64,000 bases of DNA from Candidatus Liberimonas magnetica (GCA_020523885.1 JAJAPY010000001.1:310001-374000); one strand, 5' to 3'; positions 1 through 8,208 are shown, counted from the first letter of the stretch. Notes: generated by a model not told the origin, from the sequence alone. Translations and numbers: made by a program.

Positions 1-761
1 GGTTTGGCTGTGAAGTAGAACTGGTTGAAAAAGAAAAACAGCTTCTTCCAGGTGAAGACATGGAACTGGTGGAAGAAGTTAAAAAGATCCTTCAAAGGAA
101 CGGGATAAAAGTAAATGTCGGAGTTGAATCTTTAAGTGAATACATAAACAAAGCCAAACAGGTACTTGTTGCTATAGGAAGAAAACCCAATATTGAACCG
201 CTCAATTTGGATGCGGCAAAAATAAATTATAACAGCCGGGCGATAGAGATAAATACGCACTTTGAAACTTCACAAAAAGGTGTTTATGCCTGCGGAGATG
301 TTGCAGGGTTAGCTTTTTATGCCTATACGGCACAGGCTGAAGGCGTAATAGCTGTTGAAAATGCATTAGGAAAAGGGATTCAGTCTACTAACCCCATAGT
401 TCCAAGAGTAGTATTTAGCAATCCCGTTGTAGCAAGCGTAGGCAATGTTGCTGCTTCAGATGCTGTAGCCATAGGCCGCTTTCCTATTTCTGCTAACTCC
501 AAAGCATTTATCTTAGGAGAACGGCAGGGCTGGATAAAAATTACTGCACAAAAAGGTACTGGCTTAATATTGTCAGGGCATATTGTCGGCCCTGATGCCG
601 AAAACCTGATAACCATAATTGCGTTTGCAATTAAAAATAAAATGACGGTAAATGATCTAGTAAGAGAAAGTTTTTTTCATCCTTCTGTAGCAGAAACGAT
701 ACACGGCGCGTGCGAGGATTTACTGAACCAAAGTGTTGATTTGCCAAGGAAAAAACAATGA
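1..761 (+). CDS. lpdA: Dihydrolipoamide dehydrogenase (E3 / glycine cleavage L-protein), 5'-truncated by window edge
   Basis: FAD- and NAD-dependent oxidoreductase that reoxidises the dihydrolipoyl arm of GcvH (or of 2-oxoacid dehydrogenases) in the cytoplasm. The reading frame is open from base 3, upstream of the first ATG at 60, so the gene starts before the window and about 252 C-terminal residues are present. Visible are the end of the NAD-binding Rossmann fold (EVELVEKEKQLLPGEDME), the AIGRKPN turn, the FAD-contacting ACGDVAG motif, and the dimerisation domain with HPSVAE, matching the catalytic His-Pro-x-x-x-Glu. The disulfide-active N-terminus is outside the window. The stop overlaps the gcvT start (ATGA), so it heads or sits inside the glycine cleavage operon, which argues for the L-protein role. 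Confidence 0.93.
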   Translation, partial: FGCEVELVEKEKQLLPGEDMELVEEVKKILQRNGIKVNVGVESLSEYINKAKQVLVAIGRKPNIEPLNLDAAKINYNSRAIEINTHFETSQKGVYACGDVAGLAFYAYTAQAEGVIAVENALGKGIQSTNPIVPRVVFSNPVVASVGNVAASDAVAIGRFPISANSKAFILGERQGWIKITAQKGTGLILSGHIVGPDAENLITIIAFAIKNKMTVNDLVRESFFHPSVAETIHGACEDLLNQSVDLPRKKQ

Positions 762-1852
762 ATCAAACTATTATGCGTACACCATTATACGAACAACACA
801 AAAAATCAAATGCCAGGTTTGTTGAATTCGGCGGCTGGGAGATGCCTGTTATGTATTCATCAATAATAGATGAGCATAATGCGGTCAGGAACAACTGCGG
901 GTTGTTCGATGCTTCTCATATGGGCGAGTTTATAGTATCAGGAAAAATGGCTTCTGATTTCTTAAACAGAATGACCGTGGCAAATGTTCCGGATATAAAG
1001 CCTTATCAGGCTAAATATTCTCTTTTCTTGAATGAAAACGGCGGGATCATTGATGACCTTATAATTTATAGAAGAGAAAATGATTTTATGCTCATAGTAA
1101 ATGCCGGTAATATAGAAAAAGATTTTAACTGGCTAAAGAAAAATATATTTAAAAATGTGACTCTTGAAAATATCAGCGAGAACACAGCTCTTTTGGCGCT
1201 TCAGGGCCCGTTATCGGAAAAAATTTTGCAGCCTATGATAAATGAAGATTTAAAGGGGTTGAAGAGTTTTAATTTCATGATACCGGCATTTAAAAGCTAT
1301 AAACCTGATTTTGCAGTTATTTCAAGGACGGGCTATACAGGTGAGGATGGTTTTGAGATACTGGTCTCGAACTGTGAAGCACCTATGATTTGGCAGGAAC
1401 TTGTTTCAAATGGTGCCAAACCCTGCGGACTTGGGGCAAGAGATTCTCTGCGCCTTGAAGCTGCGATGAGCCTGCACGGCCATGAGATAAATGATGAAAC
1501 AACGCCTCTTGAAGCAACTCTCGGCTGGACTATATACTGGGAAAAAGAATTCATAGGGAAAAAAGCGCTTCTTAAACTGATAGAAAAAGGATTAATCAGG
1601 TTTTTAACTGCTTTTATTTTGGAAAATGGGATCGCGCGCGAAGGCGCTGATATAATGATGAATTCAACTAAGATAGGCAGGGTTACCAGCGGAAGTTTTT
1701 CGCCGACTTTGAAAAAAGGTATATGCCTTGGCTATGTAAATCAAAAACTTGAGCCGAATACGATCGTTGAGATTATAGTACATCACCAGCCCAAAAAGGC
1801 TGCGGTAGTTAAAAAGCCATTTTATAAAAGAAAAAACAGTGGACAGGTATAA
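758..1852 (+). CDS. gcvT: Aminomethyltransferase, glycine cleavage T-protein
   Basis: Transfers the aminomethyl carbon from GcvH-bound lipoate to tetrahydrofolate, releasing ammonia and forming 5,10-methylene-THF. The 364 residues are the usual family length. The N-terminal signature FVEFGGWEMPV (21-31), the DASHMGEF segment (51-58), and GGIIDDL (95-101), which contains the folate-binding aspartate, are all present. GARDSLRLEAAMSLHGHE and the C-terminal barrel (SGSFSPTLKKGI) also fit. The start follows AAGGA and overlaps the lpdA stop by 4 nt, implying translational coupling. Confidence 0.96.
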   Translation: MNQTIMRTPLYEQHKKSNARFVEFGGWEMPVMYSSIIDEHNAVRNNCGLFDASHMGEFIVSGKMASDFLNRMTVANVPDIKPYQAKYSLFLNENGGIIDDLIIYRRENDFMLIVNAGNIEKDFNWLKKNIFKNVTLENISENTALLALQGPLSEKILQPMINEDLKGLKSFNFMIPAFKSYKPDFAVISRTGYTGEDGFEILVSNCEAPMIWQELVSNGAKPCGLGARDSLRLEAAMSLHGHEINDETTPLEATLGWTIYWEKEFIGKKALLKLIEKGLIRFLTAFILENGIAREGADIMMNSTKIGRVTSGSFSPTLKKGICLGYVNQKLEPNTIVEIIVHHQPKKAAVVKKPFYKRKNSGQV

Positions 1853-1913
1853 GGGCTAAGGGATAAGTAATGACTTTTTTACTTACACCTTATACCTTAC
1901 ACCTTACCCCTAT
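1851..1913 (+). repeat. Heptad inverted repeat 1 (CTTAnnn words), gcvT-gcvH spacer
   Basis: The left arm (1851-1870), read in reverse complement, splits into CTTATCC CTTAGCC CTTATA. The right arm (about 1882-1913) splits into CTTACAC CTTATAC CTTACAC CTTACCC CT. Both arms keep a strict 7-nt period and can pair into a long imperfect hairpin. The repeat starts within the gcvT stop codon and ends just before the AAGGAG of gcvH. Confidence 0.8.
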
Positions 1914-1930
1914 AATTTAAGGAGATAAAG

Positions 1931-2311
1931 ATGAGCAATATACCAAAAGAGCTTCGTTATACGAAAACACATGAATGGGCGAAAAACGAGAACGGTAAAA
2001 TAAGAGTCGGAATAACCGATCATGCCCAGCATGAAATAACCGATGTGGTGCACGTGGAACTACCTCAGGTCGGGAAAAAATCCGAGAAAGGAAGCCCCAT
2101 AGCTGTTGTGGAATCCGTAAAAGCTGCTTTTGACATATACAGCCCTGTTTCAGGAACAGTAATTGAAATAAATAGCAAAATAGCTGACAACCCTGAACTT
2201 GTCAATAGTTCACCATATAGTGATGGTTTCTTTTTTATTATAGAAGCATCTAATAAGAGCGAGTTTGACACACTTCTGTCAGCTGATGAGTACCAAAAAA
2301 CATTAAAGTAG
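1931..2311 (+). CDS. gcvH: Glycine cleavage system H-protein (lipoyl carrier)
   Basis: Swinging-arm carrier that shuttles the aminomethyl intermediate between the P-, T- and L-proteins. It has 126 residues, the normal size. The lipoylated lysine is K64 in the canonical ESVKAA context (61-66), and the N-terminus RYTKTHEWAK is typical of the family. The start is preceded by AAGGAG at good spacing. It lies between gcvT and gcvPA, separated from both by heptad inverted repeats but in the same direction, so one transcript is likely. Confidence 0.97.
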   Translation: MSNIPKELRYTKTHEWAKNENGKIRVGITDHAQHEITDVVHVELPQVGKKSEKGSPIAVVESVKAAFDIYSPVSGTVIEINSKIADNPELVNSSPYSDGFFFIIEASNKSEFDTLLSADEYQKTLK

Positions 2312-2390
2312 TAGGGAGTATGGAGTTGGGAGTTCGTAGTAAAAATCTGACTATAACTACAAACTCCGAACTAATCACTCCGAACTAAGG
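2312..2390 (+). repeat. Heptad inverted repeat 2 (ACTnnnA words), gcvH-gcvPA spacer
   Basis: The right arm (about 2357-2388) reads ACTACAA ACTCCGA ACTAATC ACTCCGA ACTAAGG, all in 7-nt register. The left arm (2312-2340) in reverse complement reads ACTACGA ACTCCCA ACTCCAT ACTCCCT. The arms are imperfectly complementary around a short AT loop. The repeat begins directly after the gcvH stop, and its right end overlaps the AAGG preceding gcvPA. Confidence 0.82.
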
Positions 2391-2400
2391 ATTTAAGTCA

Positions 2401-3735
2401 ATGAATTACATCCCTGTAACGGATAAAGAAAAGCAGGAAATGCTTGCTAAAATAGGCGTTAAAACATCAGATGAACTATTTTCGTCAATCCCTAAATCTG
2501 CAAGAATAAAAGACCTGAATATTTCAGCCGGCATTTCAGAACAAGCCTTAATAAGACTGCTTGAAGATAAAAGCAAGAAGAATTCATCCCTAAAAGATTT
2601 TCTTAATTTTAGAGGAGCCGGGATATATGAACATTTCATTCCTACTCTTGTAGAAGAAATAACTTCAAGATCGGAATTTTCCACTGCGTATACGCCGTAC
2701 CAGCCGGAAGCAAGCCAGGGCACTTTACAGTCAATATTCGAGTATCAGAGCATGATAGCAGAAATTACCGGTATGGATGTTGCAAATGCCTCTATGTACG
2801 ACGGCGCAAGTGCCACGGCTGAGGCAGCTATGCTTTCTTTAAGAAGTTCAGGAAGAAGAAAACTTATTATTTCCGGCCTGCTTCATCCGGAATACCAACA
2901 GGTGCTTAGGACATACCTTCAAGGAACAGATGTGGATATAGAGGTAATCCAGCAAGTTGACGGCATAACATCTCTTTCAAAATTAAAAAACTTTGTGAAT
3001 AATGAATGCGCATCAGTAATTATACAATCGCCGAATTTTTTTGGCAGTATAGAAGACTTAGATGAGATAAGGAAATTAACTACAGAACACGGAGCACTTT
3101 TGATACAAGTATTAAACCCGTTATCTCTGGGGATATTAAAAACGCCGGGTGAAATAGGCTGCGATATCGCTGTAGGAGAAGGCCAGGTCCTCGGAAGTGC
3201 AACAGGTTTTGGTGGTTTTACTTTTGGTTTTTTTGCCGCAAAGAAAGCTCTTGCCTGGAAGATTCCCGGAAGGATAGTAGGGCAGACAATAGACACAAAA
3301 AACAGAAGAGGTTTTGTGCTTACCCTTCAGGCAAGGGAACAACACATCAAAAGGGAAAAAGCTACTTCCAATATCTGTACCAATGCAGCGTTAAATGCGC
3401 TTTCAGGATGCGTCTATTTATCCGGCTGGGGTCCTCATGGCTTAAAAGAACTGGCGGGATTAAATATACGCAAGAGTCATTATGCCTACGATAAAATATC
3501 TAAAGTAAAAGGGTTTGAACCGGCTTTTAAAAATCAGCTGTTTTTTAATGAGTTTGTTCTTAGGACAAAAAAAAATATTGATGAGATAGAAAAAAACCTT
3601 CTTTCCGAAAACATTATCGGGCCATTTGCTCTTAAAGGTTTCTATCCGGAACTTTCGGATTGCTTATTATTTTGTGTGACGGAAACAAAAACAAAAGAAG
3701 ACATTGATAAATTGGTGGCTATACTTGGCAAATAA
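2401..3735 (+). CDS. gcvPA: Glycine dehydrogenase (decarboxylating) subunit 1
   Basis: N-terminal half of the split P-protein. With GcvPB it forms the PLP-dependent glycine decarboxylase that loads the aminomethyl group onto GcvH. Its 444 residues match the two-subunit class, as opposed to the roughly 950-residue fused GcvP. Family signatures include NFRGAGIYEHFIPTLVEE, AYTPYQPEASQGTLQ, IAEITGMDVANASMYDGA and GFGGFTFGFFA. It is followed after one nucleotide by gcvPB, so the subunits are probably made by coupled translation. Confidence 0.96.
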   Translation: MNYIPVTDKEKQEMLAKIGVKTSDELFSSIPKSARIKDLNISAGISEQALIRLLEDKSKKNSSLKDFLNFRGAGIYEHFIPTLVEEITSRSEFSTAYTPYQPEASQGTLQSIFEYQSMIAEITGMDVANASMYDGASATAEAAMLSLRSSGRRKLIISGLLHPEYQQVLRTYLQGTDVDIEVIQQVDGITSLSKLKNFVNNECASVIIQSPNFFGSIEDLDEIRKLTTEHGALLIQVLNPLSLGILKTPGEIGCDIAVGEGQVLGSATGFGGFTFGFFAAKKALAWKIPGRIVGQTIDTKNRRGFVLTLQAREQHIKREKATSNICTNAALNALSGCVYLSGWGPHGLKELAGLNIRKSHYAYDKISKVKGFEPAFKNQLFFNEFVLRTKKNIDEIEKNLLSENIIGPFALKGFYPELSDCLLFCVTETKTKEDIDKLVAILGK

Positions 3736-3736
3736 A

Positions 3737-5173
3737 ATGGAAAAAATATTAATTGAATTGTCTCAGGAAGGGCAAATCGGATATTCAGTTCCGGAAAATG
3801 ATATGGGGGAAACTGATATATCCAAAATCTTGCCTCAAAAATATATGCGGGCAACTATCCCGAAGTTGCCTCAGGTAAGCGAACCTGACCTTAGACGACA
3901 TTTTACTAAATTGTCTCAGCTGAACTACTCTTTAACAACGAACTTTTATCCTTTAGGTTCTTGTACTATGAAATATAACCCTCCTGTTAATGAAAAGATC
4001 GCAAATCTGCCCGGATTAAGGTATTTGCACCCGTACCAGCCCGAAAACACCGTACAGGGTATGTTAGAGATACTTTATGAACTTCAAGATGTCTTCTGCC
4101 AGATAACCGGCATGGATAATATGACCTTACAACCCTCAGCAGGTGCTCAGGGAGAGTTTACAGGGCTTTTGCTCATCAGGGCATATTTTAAATCAAAGAA
4201 TGAAAGAAGAAACAAAATAATAGTGCCTGATTCAGCTCATGGAACAAACCCCGCATCTGCTAAAATAGCGGGATTTGAAATACTGCCGCTTCATTCAGAA
4301 CCTGACGGGCATATCGACCCGGCAAAGCTAAAAGAAATATTGACGGACGATGTCGCCGCTCTTATGCTTACTGCTCCGAATACGCTCGGTGTTTTTGAAA
4401 AAGATATTTTGATCTTAACCGATATGATGCATAAGAACGGCTCGTTATTATACTATGACGGCGCTAATTTAAATGCCCTTATGGGCCATGCAAGGCCTGG
4501 CGACCTCGGTTTTGACATAATCCATATAAACTTGCACAAAACCTTCTCTACTCCTCACGGCGGAGGCGGTCCCGGAGCTGGGCCTGTGGGTGTAAAGAAG
4601 GCATTAGAACCTTTCCTGCCGAAACCTGTAATTAATAAAAATAAAAACGTTTATTCTTTTATATACGACCGCCCAAAAAGCATTGGGAAAGTGCGCTCTT
4701 TTTACGGAAATATCCCGGTGCTAATAAAGGCTTATTGCTATATAAAAGCTTTGGGCAGAGAAGGTTTAAAAAAAGTAAGCGAACAGGCAGTGATAAACGC
4801 AAATTATTTGCTGGCGATACTTAAAGAAAAACTTCCTGCTCCTGCCGGGGACAGGTGTATGCATGAGTTCATCCTTTCAGGAAAACCTTTGAACAAATGC
4901 GGGGTAAAAACCCTTGATGTGGCAAAAAGGCTTCTCGATTACGGATATTATGCGCCGACCATATATTTTCCATTGATAATTGAAGAAGCTATAATGATAG
5001 AACCCACTGAAACAGAGTCAAAATCTACCCTTGATGAATTCGCAAGGGTTCTAATAAATATACTGGAAGAAGCCCAAAATACTCCTGATTTACTTAAAAA
5101 TGCCCCGCAAAACACGCCCGTAAGCCGCCTTAACGAAGTAGAAGCAGCCCGAAAACCCATCCTTCGCTGGTAA
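3737..5173 (+). CDS. gcvPB: Glycine dehydrogenase (decarboxylating) subunit 2
   Basis: PLP-binding half of the split P-protein. The ATG chosen lies one nucleotide after the gcvPA stop; in-frame codons further upstream fall inside gcvPA and would add an un-conserved tail. This gives 478 residues. The Schiff-base lysine is K268 in LHKTFSTPHGGGGPGAGP, and LGSCTMKYNP and LQPSAGAQGE are also diagnostic. No strong ribosome binding site is visible, consistent with coupling. It is the last gene of the glycine cleavage operon and is followed by an eroded heptad repeat. Confidence 0.96.
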   Translation: MEKILIELSQEGQIGYSVPENDMGETDISKILPQKYMRATIPKLPQVSEPDLRRHFTKLSQLNYSLTTNFYPLGSCTMKYNPPVNEKIANLPGLRYLHPYQPENTVQGMLEILYELQDVFCQITGMDNMTLQPSAGAQGEFTGLLLIRAYFKSKNERRNKIIVPDSAHGTNPASAKIAGFEILPLHSEPDGHIDPAKLKEILTDDVAALMLTAPNTLGVFEKDILILTDMMHKNGSLLYYDGANLNALMGHARPGDLGFDIIHINLHKTFSTPHGGGGPGAGPVGVKKALEPFLPKPVINKNKNVYSFIYDRPKSIGKVRSFYGNIPVLIKAYCYIKALGREGLKKVSEQAVINANYLLAILKEKLPAPAGDRCMHEFILSGKPLNKCGVKTLDVAKRLLDYGYYAPTIYFPLIIEEAIMIEPTETESKSTLDEFARVLINILEEAQNTPDLLKNAPQNTPVSRLNEVEAARKPILRW

Positions 5174-5180
5174 TCGAAGA

Positions 5181-5256
5181 AGTTTGTAGTTGTTAGTGAT
5201 TGTTAGTTGATAGTTCATAGTAAAATCCTAAAAGCTATAAACAGTTTTTTTATACC
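5181..5256 (+). repeat. Heptad inverted repeat 3 (eroded), after gcvPB
   Basis: The left arm (5181-5221) in reverse complement contains ACTATGA ACTATCA ACTAACA and further words in 7-nt register. The right arm (about 5230-5266) is only weakly complementary and runs into the next promoter, so this copy looks decayed. Confidence 0.55.
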
Positions 5257-5266
5257 TAAAACTATC

Positions 5267-5295
5267 TTGAAAAAGTAAAATATTTCTGATATACT
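5267..5295 (+). promoter_or_regulatory. Sigma-70-type promoter for the coiled-coil gene
   Basis: TTGAAA (5267-5272), 17-bp spacer, TATACT (5290-5295). The spacing is ideal, and a leader of about 25 nt would lead to the start at 5327. This separates the following gene from the gcv operon. Confidence 0.7.
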
Positions 5296-5326
5296 TTGTA
5301 CGTCAATTTACATAAAAGAGGTCTGT

Positions 5327-5689
5327 ATGTCAAAGAAACAAACATCAAAAAAGCAAAATGAAGAGCTTTTAACCCGAAAAGAATTTATTGGGATACATGA
5401 GGAATTTAAAAAGGATGTCAATCAACGATTTGAAAAAGTAGAAAATGCTCTTCAAAATCAGGCTAAAGCGATTTTAAAAAACAGTGATGACATAAAAATA
5501 ATTAAAGAAACGATGTCTACTAAAGATGATGTTGAAAAGATACTTACGGCTATTGACAGTTTTGCTTAAAAAAGCCAGGATGTAGAACGCAAGTCAATTG
5601 TAAACACGCATAGGATAAATGAAATAGAAGAAAAAGTCTCAAACCTTGAGAACCGTGTAAGCAGTCTGGAATCAACCGGTCATAAATAG
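5327..5689 (+). pseudogene. Coiled-coil protein gene interrupted by an in-frame TAA
   Basis: From the ATG, an 80-residue product runs to TAA at 5567-5569. It is rich in heptad-type charged residues (FEKVENALQNQAKAILKN). Directly after the stop the same frame stays open for 39 more codons, to TAG at 5687-5689. These encode the same kind of coiled coil (INEIEEKVSNLENRVSSLES) with no start codon or ribosome binding site. The simplest reading is one gene of about 120 codons broken by a single nonsense mutation. The short product may still be made from its own promoter. Function unknown; it stands just upstream of the fibre cassettes. Confidence 0.7.
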
Positions 5690-5746
5690 CATCCAGGCAA
5701 TTTTATTTTTAATTGTACAATCAGACAGCAGTGTCAATTTTCCCAC

Positions 5747-5776
5747 TTGACATTGTTTTTATTTTCATAATATACA
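5747..5776 (+). promoter_or_regulatory. Promoter for fibre cassette 1
   Basis: TTGACA (5747-5752), 18-bp spacer, TATACA (5771-5776). It lies upstream of the fibre-like gene, leaving a leader of roughly 55 nt with an AAGGGGG ribosome binding site. Confidence 0.65.
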
Positions 5777-5838
5777 ATATAGGTCAGGAAACATAAGTGT
5801 TTCTTAGCCCTAAAACTTATCTAACAAGGGGGCTTTCA

Positions 5839-6711
5839 ATGGCAGACACCGTAGTAACGTCAAATGAAGGATACCGCATAGACATTGACAACGCCAGCGC
5901 TTACAGCGATAAAGCATTCAAAGTATCTCACGACAACGGCACAGAACTTTTCAGAGTACAGGAAGACGGTAATGTTGGCGTCGGTGTGACTAGTCCGACA
6001 TATCCGTTTCAGGTATCAAAAGATGGGACGGAACTCAAAAATCCGGGCAAATCGGTAGGTTTATTTACAAATGCTGCGGTCAATCTTGGAATACATGTGG
6101 GTTATGATTCAGATAATGGCGGTGTAATTGCATCGGCAGGGGCAAATAAACCAATTACTTTCTGGACATATTATCCGGATTATGCAGAACGAGTAAGAAT
6201 TACAGGAAACGGTGCAGTAGGAATAGGTACCTCGAGCCCGGGAGCGAAGCTGGATGTAAGCGGTGATGCAAAGATAAGCGGGAATCTCGCGGTTGATACG
6301 AATGTTTTATTTGTTGATACAGCAAATGATAGAGTGGGAATAGGTACAGCAAGTCCGAGCAGTAAACTTGATGTTTCTGGTGATATTGAAATAGGAAGCG
6401 GGGATGCTATATATATTGGAGATCCCAATACAAACAACAGTTTGCGCATTCAGCAATACACTAATGCTTTTAGTTTTGAAAAACGGATTGATGGCAATTG
6501 GAATATTAGTACTGCTAGTATTGGAGTGGATGTAATAAGTGCAAATCAAATAAATGTGCCTACAGTAAATGCATCTACTCTTAATGTTGGAGATATATCA
6601 ATAGATGGGGTAATTCAAAACACCTCTGCATCTCCTGTTACTAATAAATTTTTGCGTATTTATTCAGATGATGATGAAAAGTACTACTATATACAATTAT
6701 GTGCAGTATAA
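5839..6711 (+). CDS. Tail-fibre-like repeat protein, cassette 1
   Basis: Predicted surface or secreted fibre of 290 residues; exact function unknown. It contains repeats of the phage-tail-fibre-type motif VGIGTSSPGAKLDVSG, followed by strand-rich linkers, which normally trimerise into a shaft. The start at 5839 (MADTVV...) follows AAGGGGG and matches the second cassette's MVDTY start; an ATG 42 nt earlier lacks a ribosome binding site. It ends in an acidic, tyrosine-rich tail (IYSDDDEKYYYIQLCAV) and lacks the S74 autoprocessing domain of its larger paralogue. No signal peptide is visible, so the export route is unclear. It is followed by a barrel protein after 30 nt. Confidence 0.75.
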   Translation: MADTVVTSNEGYRIDIDNASAYSDKAFKVSHDNGTELFRVQEDGNVGVGVTSPTYPFQVSKDGTELKNPGKSVGLFTNAAVNLGIHVGYDSDNGGVIASAGANKPITFWTYYPDYAERVRITGNGAVGIGTSSPGAKLDVSGDAKISGNLAVDTNVLFVDTANDRVGIGTASPSSKLDVSGDIEIGSGDAIYIGDPNTNNSLRIQQYTNAFSFEKRIDGNWNISTASIGVDVISANQINVPTVNASTLNVGDISIDGVIQNTSASPVTNKFLRIYSDDDEKYYYIQLCAV

Positions 6712-6741
6712 TATTTTTGAAATTAACCTGGAGGCAGTATA

Positions 6742-7413
6742 ATGACTAGAAATATATTGATAACAATAATTTGTTTTCAACTGGCATCAGCAATTTTGCT
6801 TGCAGAAGAAAATACAAAATTTTATTTCGTTCATAAATATCTCTTTTCAAATAATAATACATTAAGTGATGAAGTCGCATATTCTAACTCCAATACCAGT
6901 ATTTCTTCGCAAAAAGGGAAAGGCTACAGCTTGAACCTTTACGGGATAGGTATTAAATATAAAATTATATCCAATAGTTATCTGGATTTTGCCTATACGA
7001 TATTGCCTAATAAGGTTACTGTTACTAATAAAAGGTTTATTGATTATACTTATAATACTGATTCTATTTCAAATTATGACATAATTTCACTGAATGAAAT
7101 AGCGCTAGGATATATTTATGATTATAAGATTAGAAATAGGTTGTCAATACCTGCAGGAATAGGAATGAATTTTACAAGAGGCTCTATGTGGATTAATAGT
7201 TATGACAATTATTTGGCCAATGATTTTTCTCCATATTTAAAGTTAGGCATTAATTATAATCTTGCAAAACGTTGTGATGTTGGAATAAATATCTCATATA
7301 ATTGGCGAAAAAATCTAGATTTTCAAATAAATGAATCACGATCTTCGTCATCGAACATTAATATTGACATAAATCCATTATCAATTGAAGCAGTATTATT
7401 ACTGTATCTCTAA
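6742..7413 (+). CDS. Small outer-membrane beta-barrel protein, cassette 1
   Basis: 223 residues with a Sec signal peptide (about residues 1-22, ending ILLAEE). The mature part shows alternating aromatic/polar strands (YSLNLYGIGIKYKI, SYLDFAYTILPN, YLKLGINYN, DVGINISYNW) and a hydrophobic C-terminus ending LLLYL, as expected for a barrel of 8-10 strands. GGAGG precedes the ATG. It lies 30 nt after the fibre gene, and the second cassette has an equivalent barrel in the same place, which suggests it anchors or exports the fibre. No named family is recognised. Confidence 0.7.
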   Translation: MTRNILITIICFQLASAILLAEENTKFYFVHKYLFSNNNTLSDEVAYSNSNTSISSQKGKGYSLNLYGIGIKYKIISNSYLDFAYTILPNKVTVTNKRFIDYTYNTDSISNYDIISLNEIALGYIYDYKIRNRLSIPAGIGMNFTRGSMWINSYDNYLANDFSPYLKLGINYNLAKRCDVGINISYNWRKNLDFQINESRSSSSNINIDINPLSIEAVLLLYL

Positions 7414-7481
7414 AAAGGAAAAAGGAGTCTTTCTCGCTAAGAGGGATTTAACCTATTTAAATTTATATTGAGGAGTTCAAC

Positions 7482-7640
7482 ATGTCCGACCAGCAAAAGG
7501 CTGAGCTTACAAAAGAACAAATCTCGATTCTTCTTCAAATCATCAATAAAACCAGTGTTATAGGCGAGCAGGTAGAAGTAATAGCTCACCTCAAACAAAC
7601 CCTCGTTCAGATGTTTAACGAAAAAAAGAAAAACAGTTAA
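7482..7640 (+). CDS. Conserved 52-residue acidic/helical protein, cassette 1
   Basis: A short frame starting MSDQQKAELTKEQISIL and ending QMFNEKKKNS, with AGGAG at good spacing. It is predicted to be a single amphipathic helical hairpin with no membrane segment. A second copy at 12419-12571 differs at only a few residues and keeps the frame, which supports real coding despite the small size. The sequence just before it (TTTAAATTTA to AGGAGTTCAACATG) is nearly the same as the leader of the large fibre gene. Function unknown. Confidence 0.75.
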   Translation: MSDQQKAELTKEQISILLQIINKTSVIGEQVEVIAHLKQTLVQMFNEKKKNS

Positions 7641-7641
7641 T

Positions 7642-7745
7642 ATAGTTTGGAGTAATTGGTTCGTAATAAAACCATTAACTATGAACTCTTTGCTTGTTAT
7701 TGTTTTTTCTGCTTAATCCTTAATTCTTACCGCTTAAAACTATTG
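7642..7745 (+). repeat. Heptad inverted repeat 4 with trailing CTTAnnn half
   Basis: The left arm (7642-7668), reversed, contains ATTACGA ACCAATT ACTCCAA. The facing arm (7673-7688) contains ATTAACT ATGAACT. It is followed by an unpaired run, CTTAATC CTTAATT CTTACCG CTTAAAA (7712-7739), in 7-nt register. Related sequence recurs at 12578 and 13388, so this spacer was copied with the cassette. Confidence 0.65.
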
Positions 7746-7767
7746 TAATCCGTTTTTTCAATAAATC

Positions 7768-7796
7768 TTGACATGGCCATTTGAAATGACTATAAT
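7768..7796 (+). promoter_or_regulatory. Consensus promoter with palindromic operator candidate, TA locus 1
   Basis: TTGACA (7768-7773), exactly 17 bp, TATAAT (7791-7796): both hexamers are perfect consensus. The spacer holds the palindrome ATGGCCAT (7773-7780), a likely binding site for the Phd-type antitoxin in autorepression. The same block is identical at the second TA locus. Confidence 0.8.
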
Positions 7797-7815
7797 GACA
7801 ATAGGAGGTGGTTGT

Positions 7816-8046
7816 ATGAAAACCATGAATGTAACAGATTTTAAATCCCATGCTCTTCAGATAATAAGCAAGGTGGCTGAACTGCATGAGACAATAATCA
7901 TAACGAAACGAGGCAAGGCCTTGGCTGAGCTAATCCCATTTAAACCACATGATAAAAAAGCTTCTTACGGCAGGCTTTCATCGGCATTGATAAGTCAAAA
8001 AGATATAGTAGCGCCGATAGACGAAGAATGGGAGGCGAACAAGTGA
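7816..8046 (+). CDS. Phd/YefM-family antitoxin, copy 1 (toxin partner broken)
   Basis: A 76-residue DNA-binding antitoxin of the Phd/YefM fold. MNVTDFKSHALQII is the dimerisation/DNA-binding N-terminus, ITKRGKALAELIPF the characteristic strand-turn, and the acidic tail ending PIDEEWEANK the toxin-wrapping segment. The start at 7816 is set by AGGAGG 6-7 nt upstream; an ATG-like codon further upstream lies within the promoter. Its DNA is about 95% identical to copy 2 (12 differences in 231 nt by my count; 4 residue changes). Its own toxin is truncated, so it may serve as a spare antidote to the intact second toxin. Confidence 0.9.
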   Translation: MKTMNVTDFKSHALQIISKVAELHETIIITKRGKALAELIPFKPHDKKASYGRLSSALISQKDIVAPIDEEWEANK

Positions 8047-8177
8047 AGTATCTGATGGATACGCACGTGTGGATTTGGTGGCATATGCAGCCTGAAATGC
8101 TTTCCAAAAAAGCAAAAGAAATTATCAGTGATACCCGCGGCTATGAAGAAATGCTTGTATCGGCTATCTCAATATGA
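8043..8177 (+). pseudogene. Truncated PIN-domain toxin (VapC-like), copy 1
   Basis: GTG start overlapping the antitoxin stop (GTGA). The first 44 codons match the intact copy at 12983 almost base for base (MDTH-WIWWHM-PEMLSKK, EEMLVSAIS). Identity ends abruptly after TCAATATG at 8176, where transposase-element sequence begins and creates an immediate TGA. Only the first conserved acidic residue of the PIN active site remains, so the product should be inactive. Confidence 0.9.
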
Positions 8178-8208
8178 AAAGAGGGACGTAGATGCGATAA
8201 AGCGATAA

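Noticed and set aside
5327-5689. Stop-codon reassignment (TAA read as sense)
   Set aside because: TAA ends many intact genes in this window, so genome-wide recoding is excluded.
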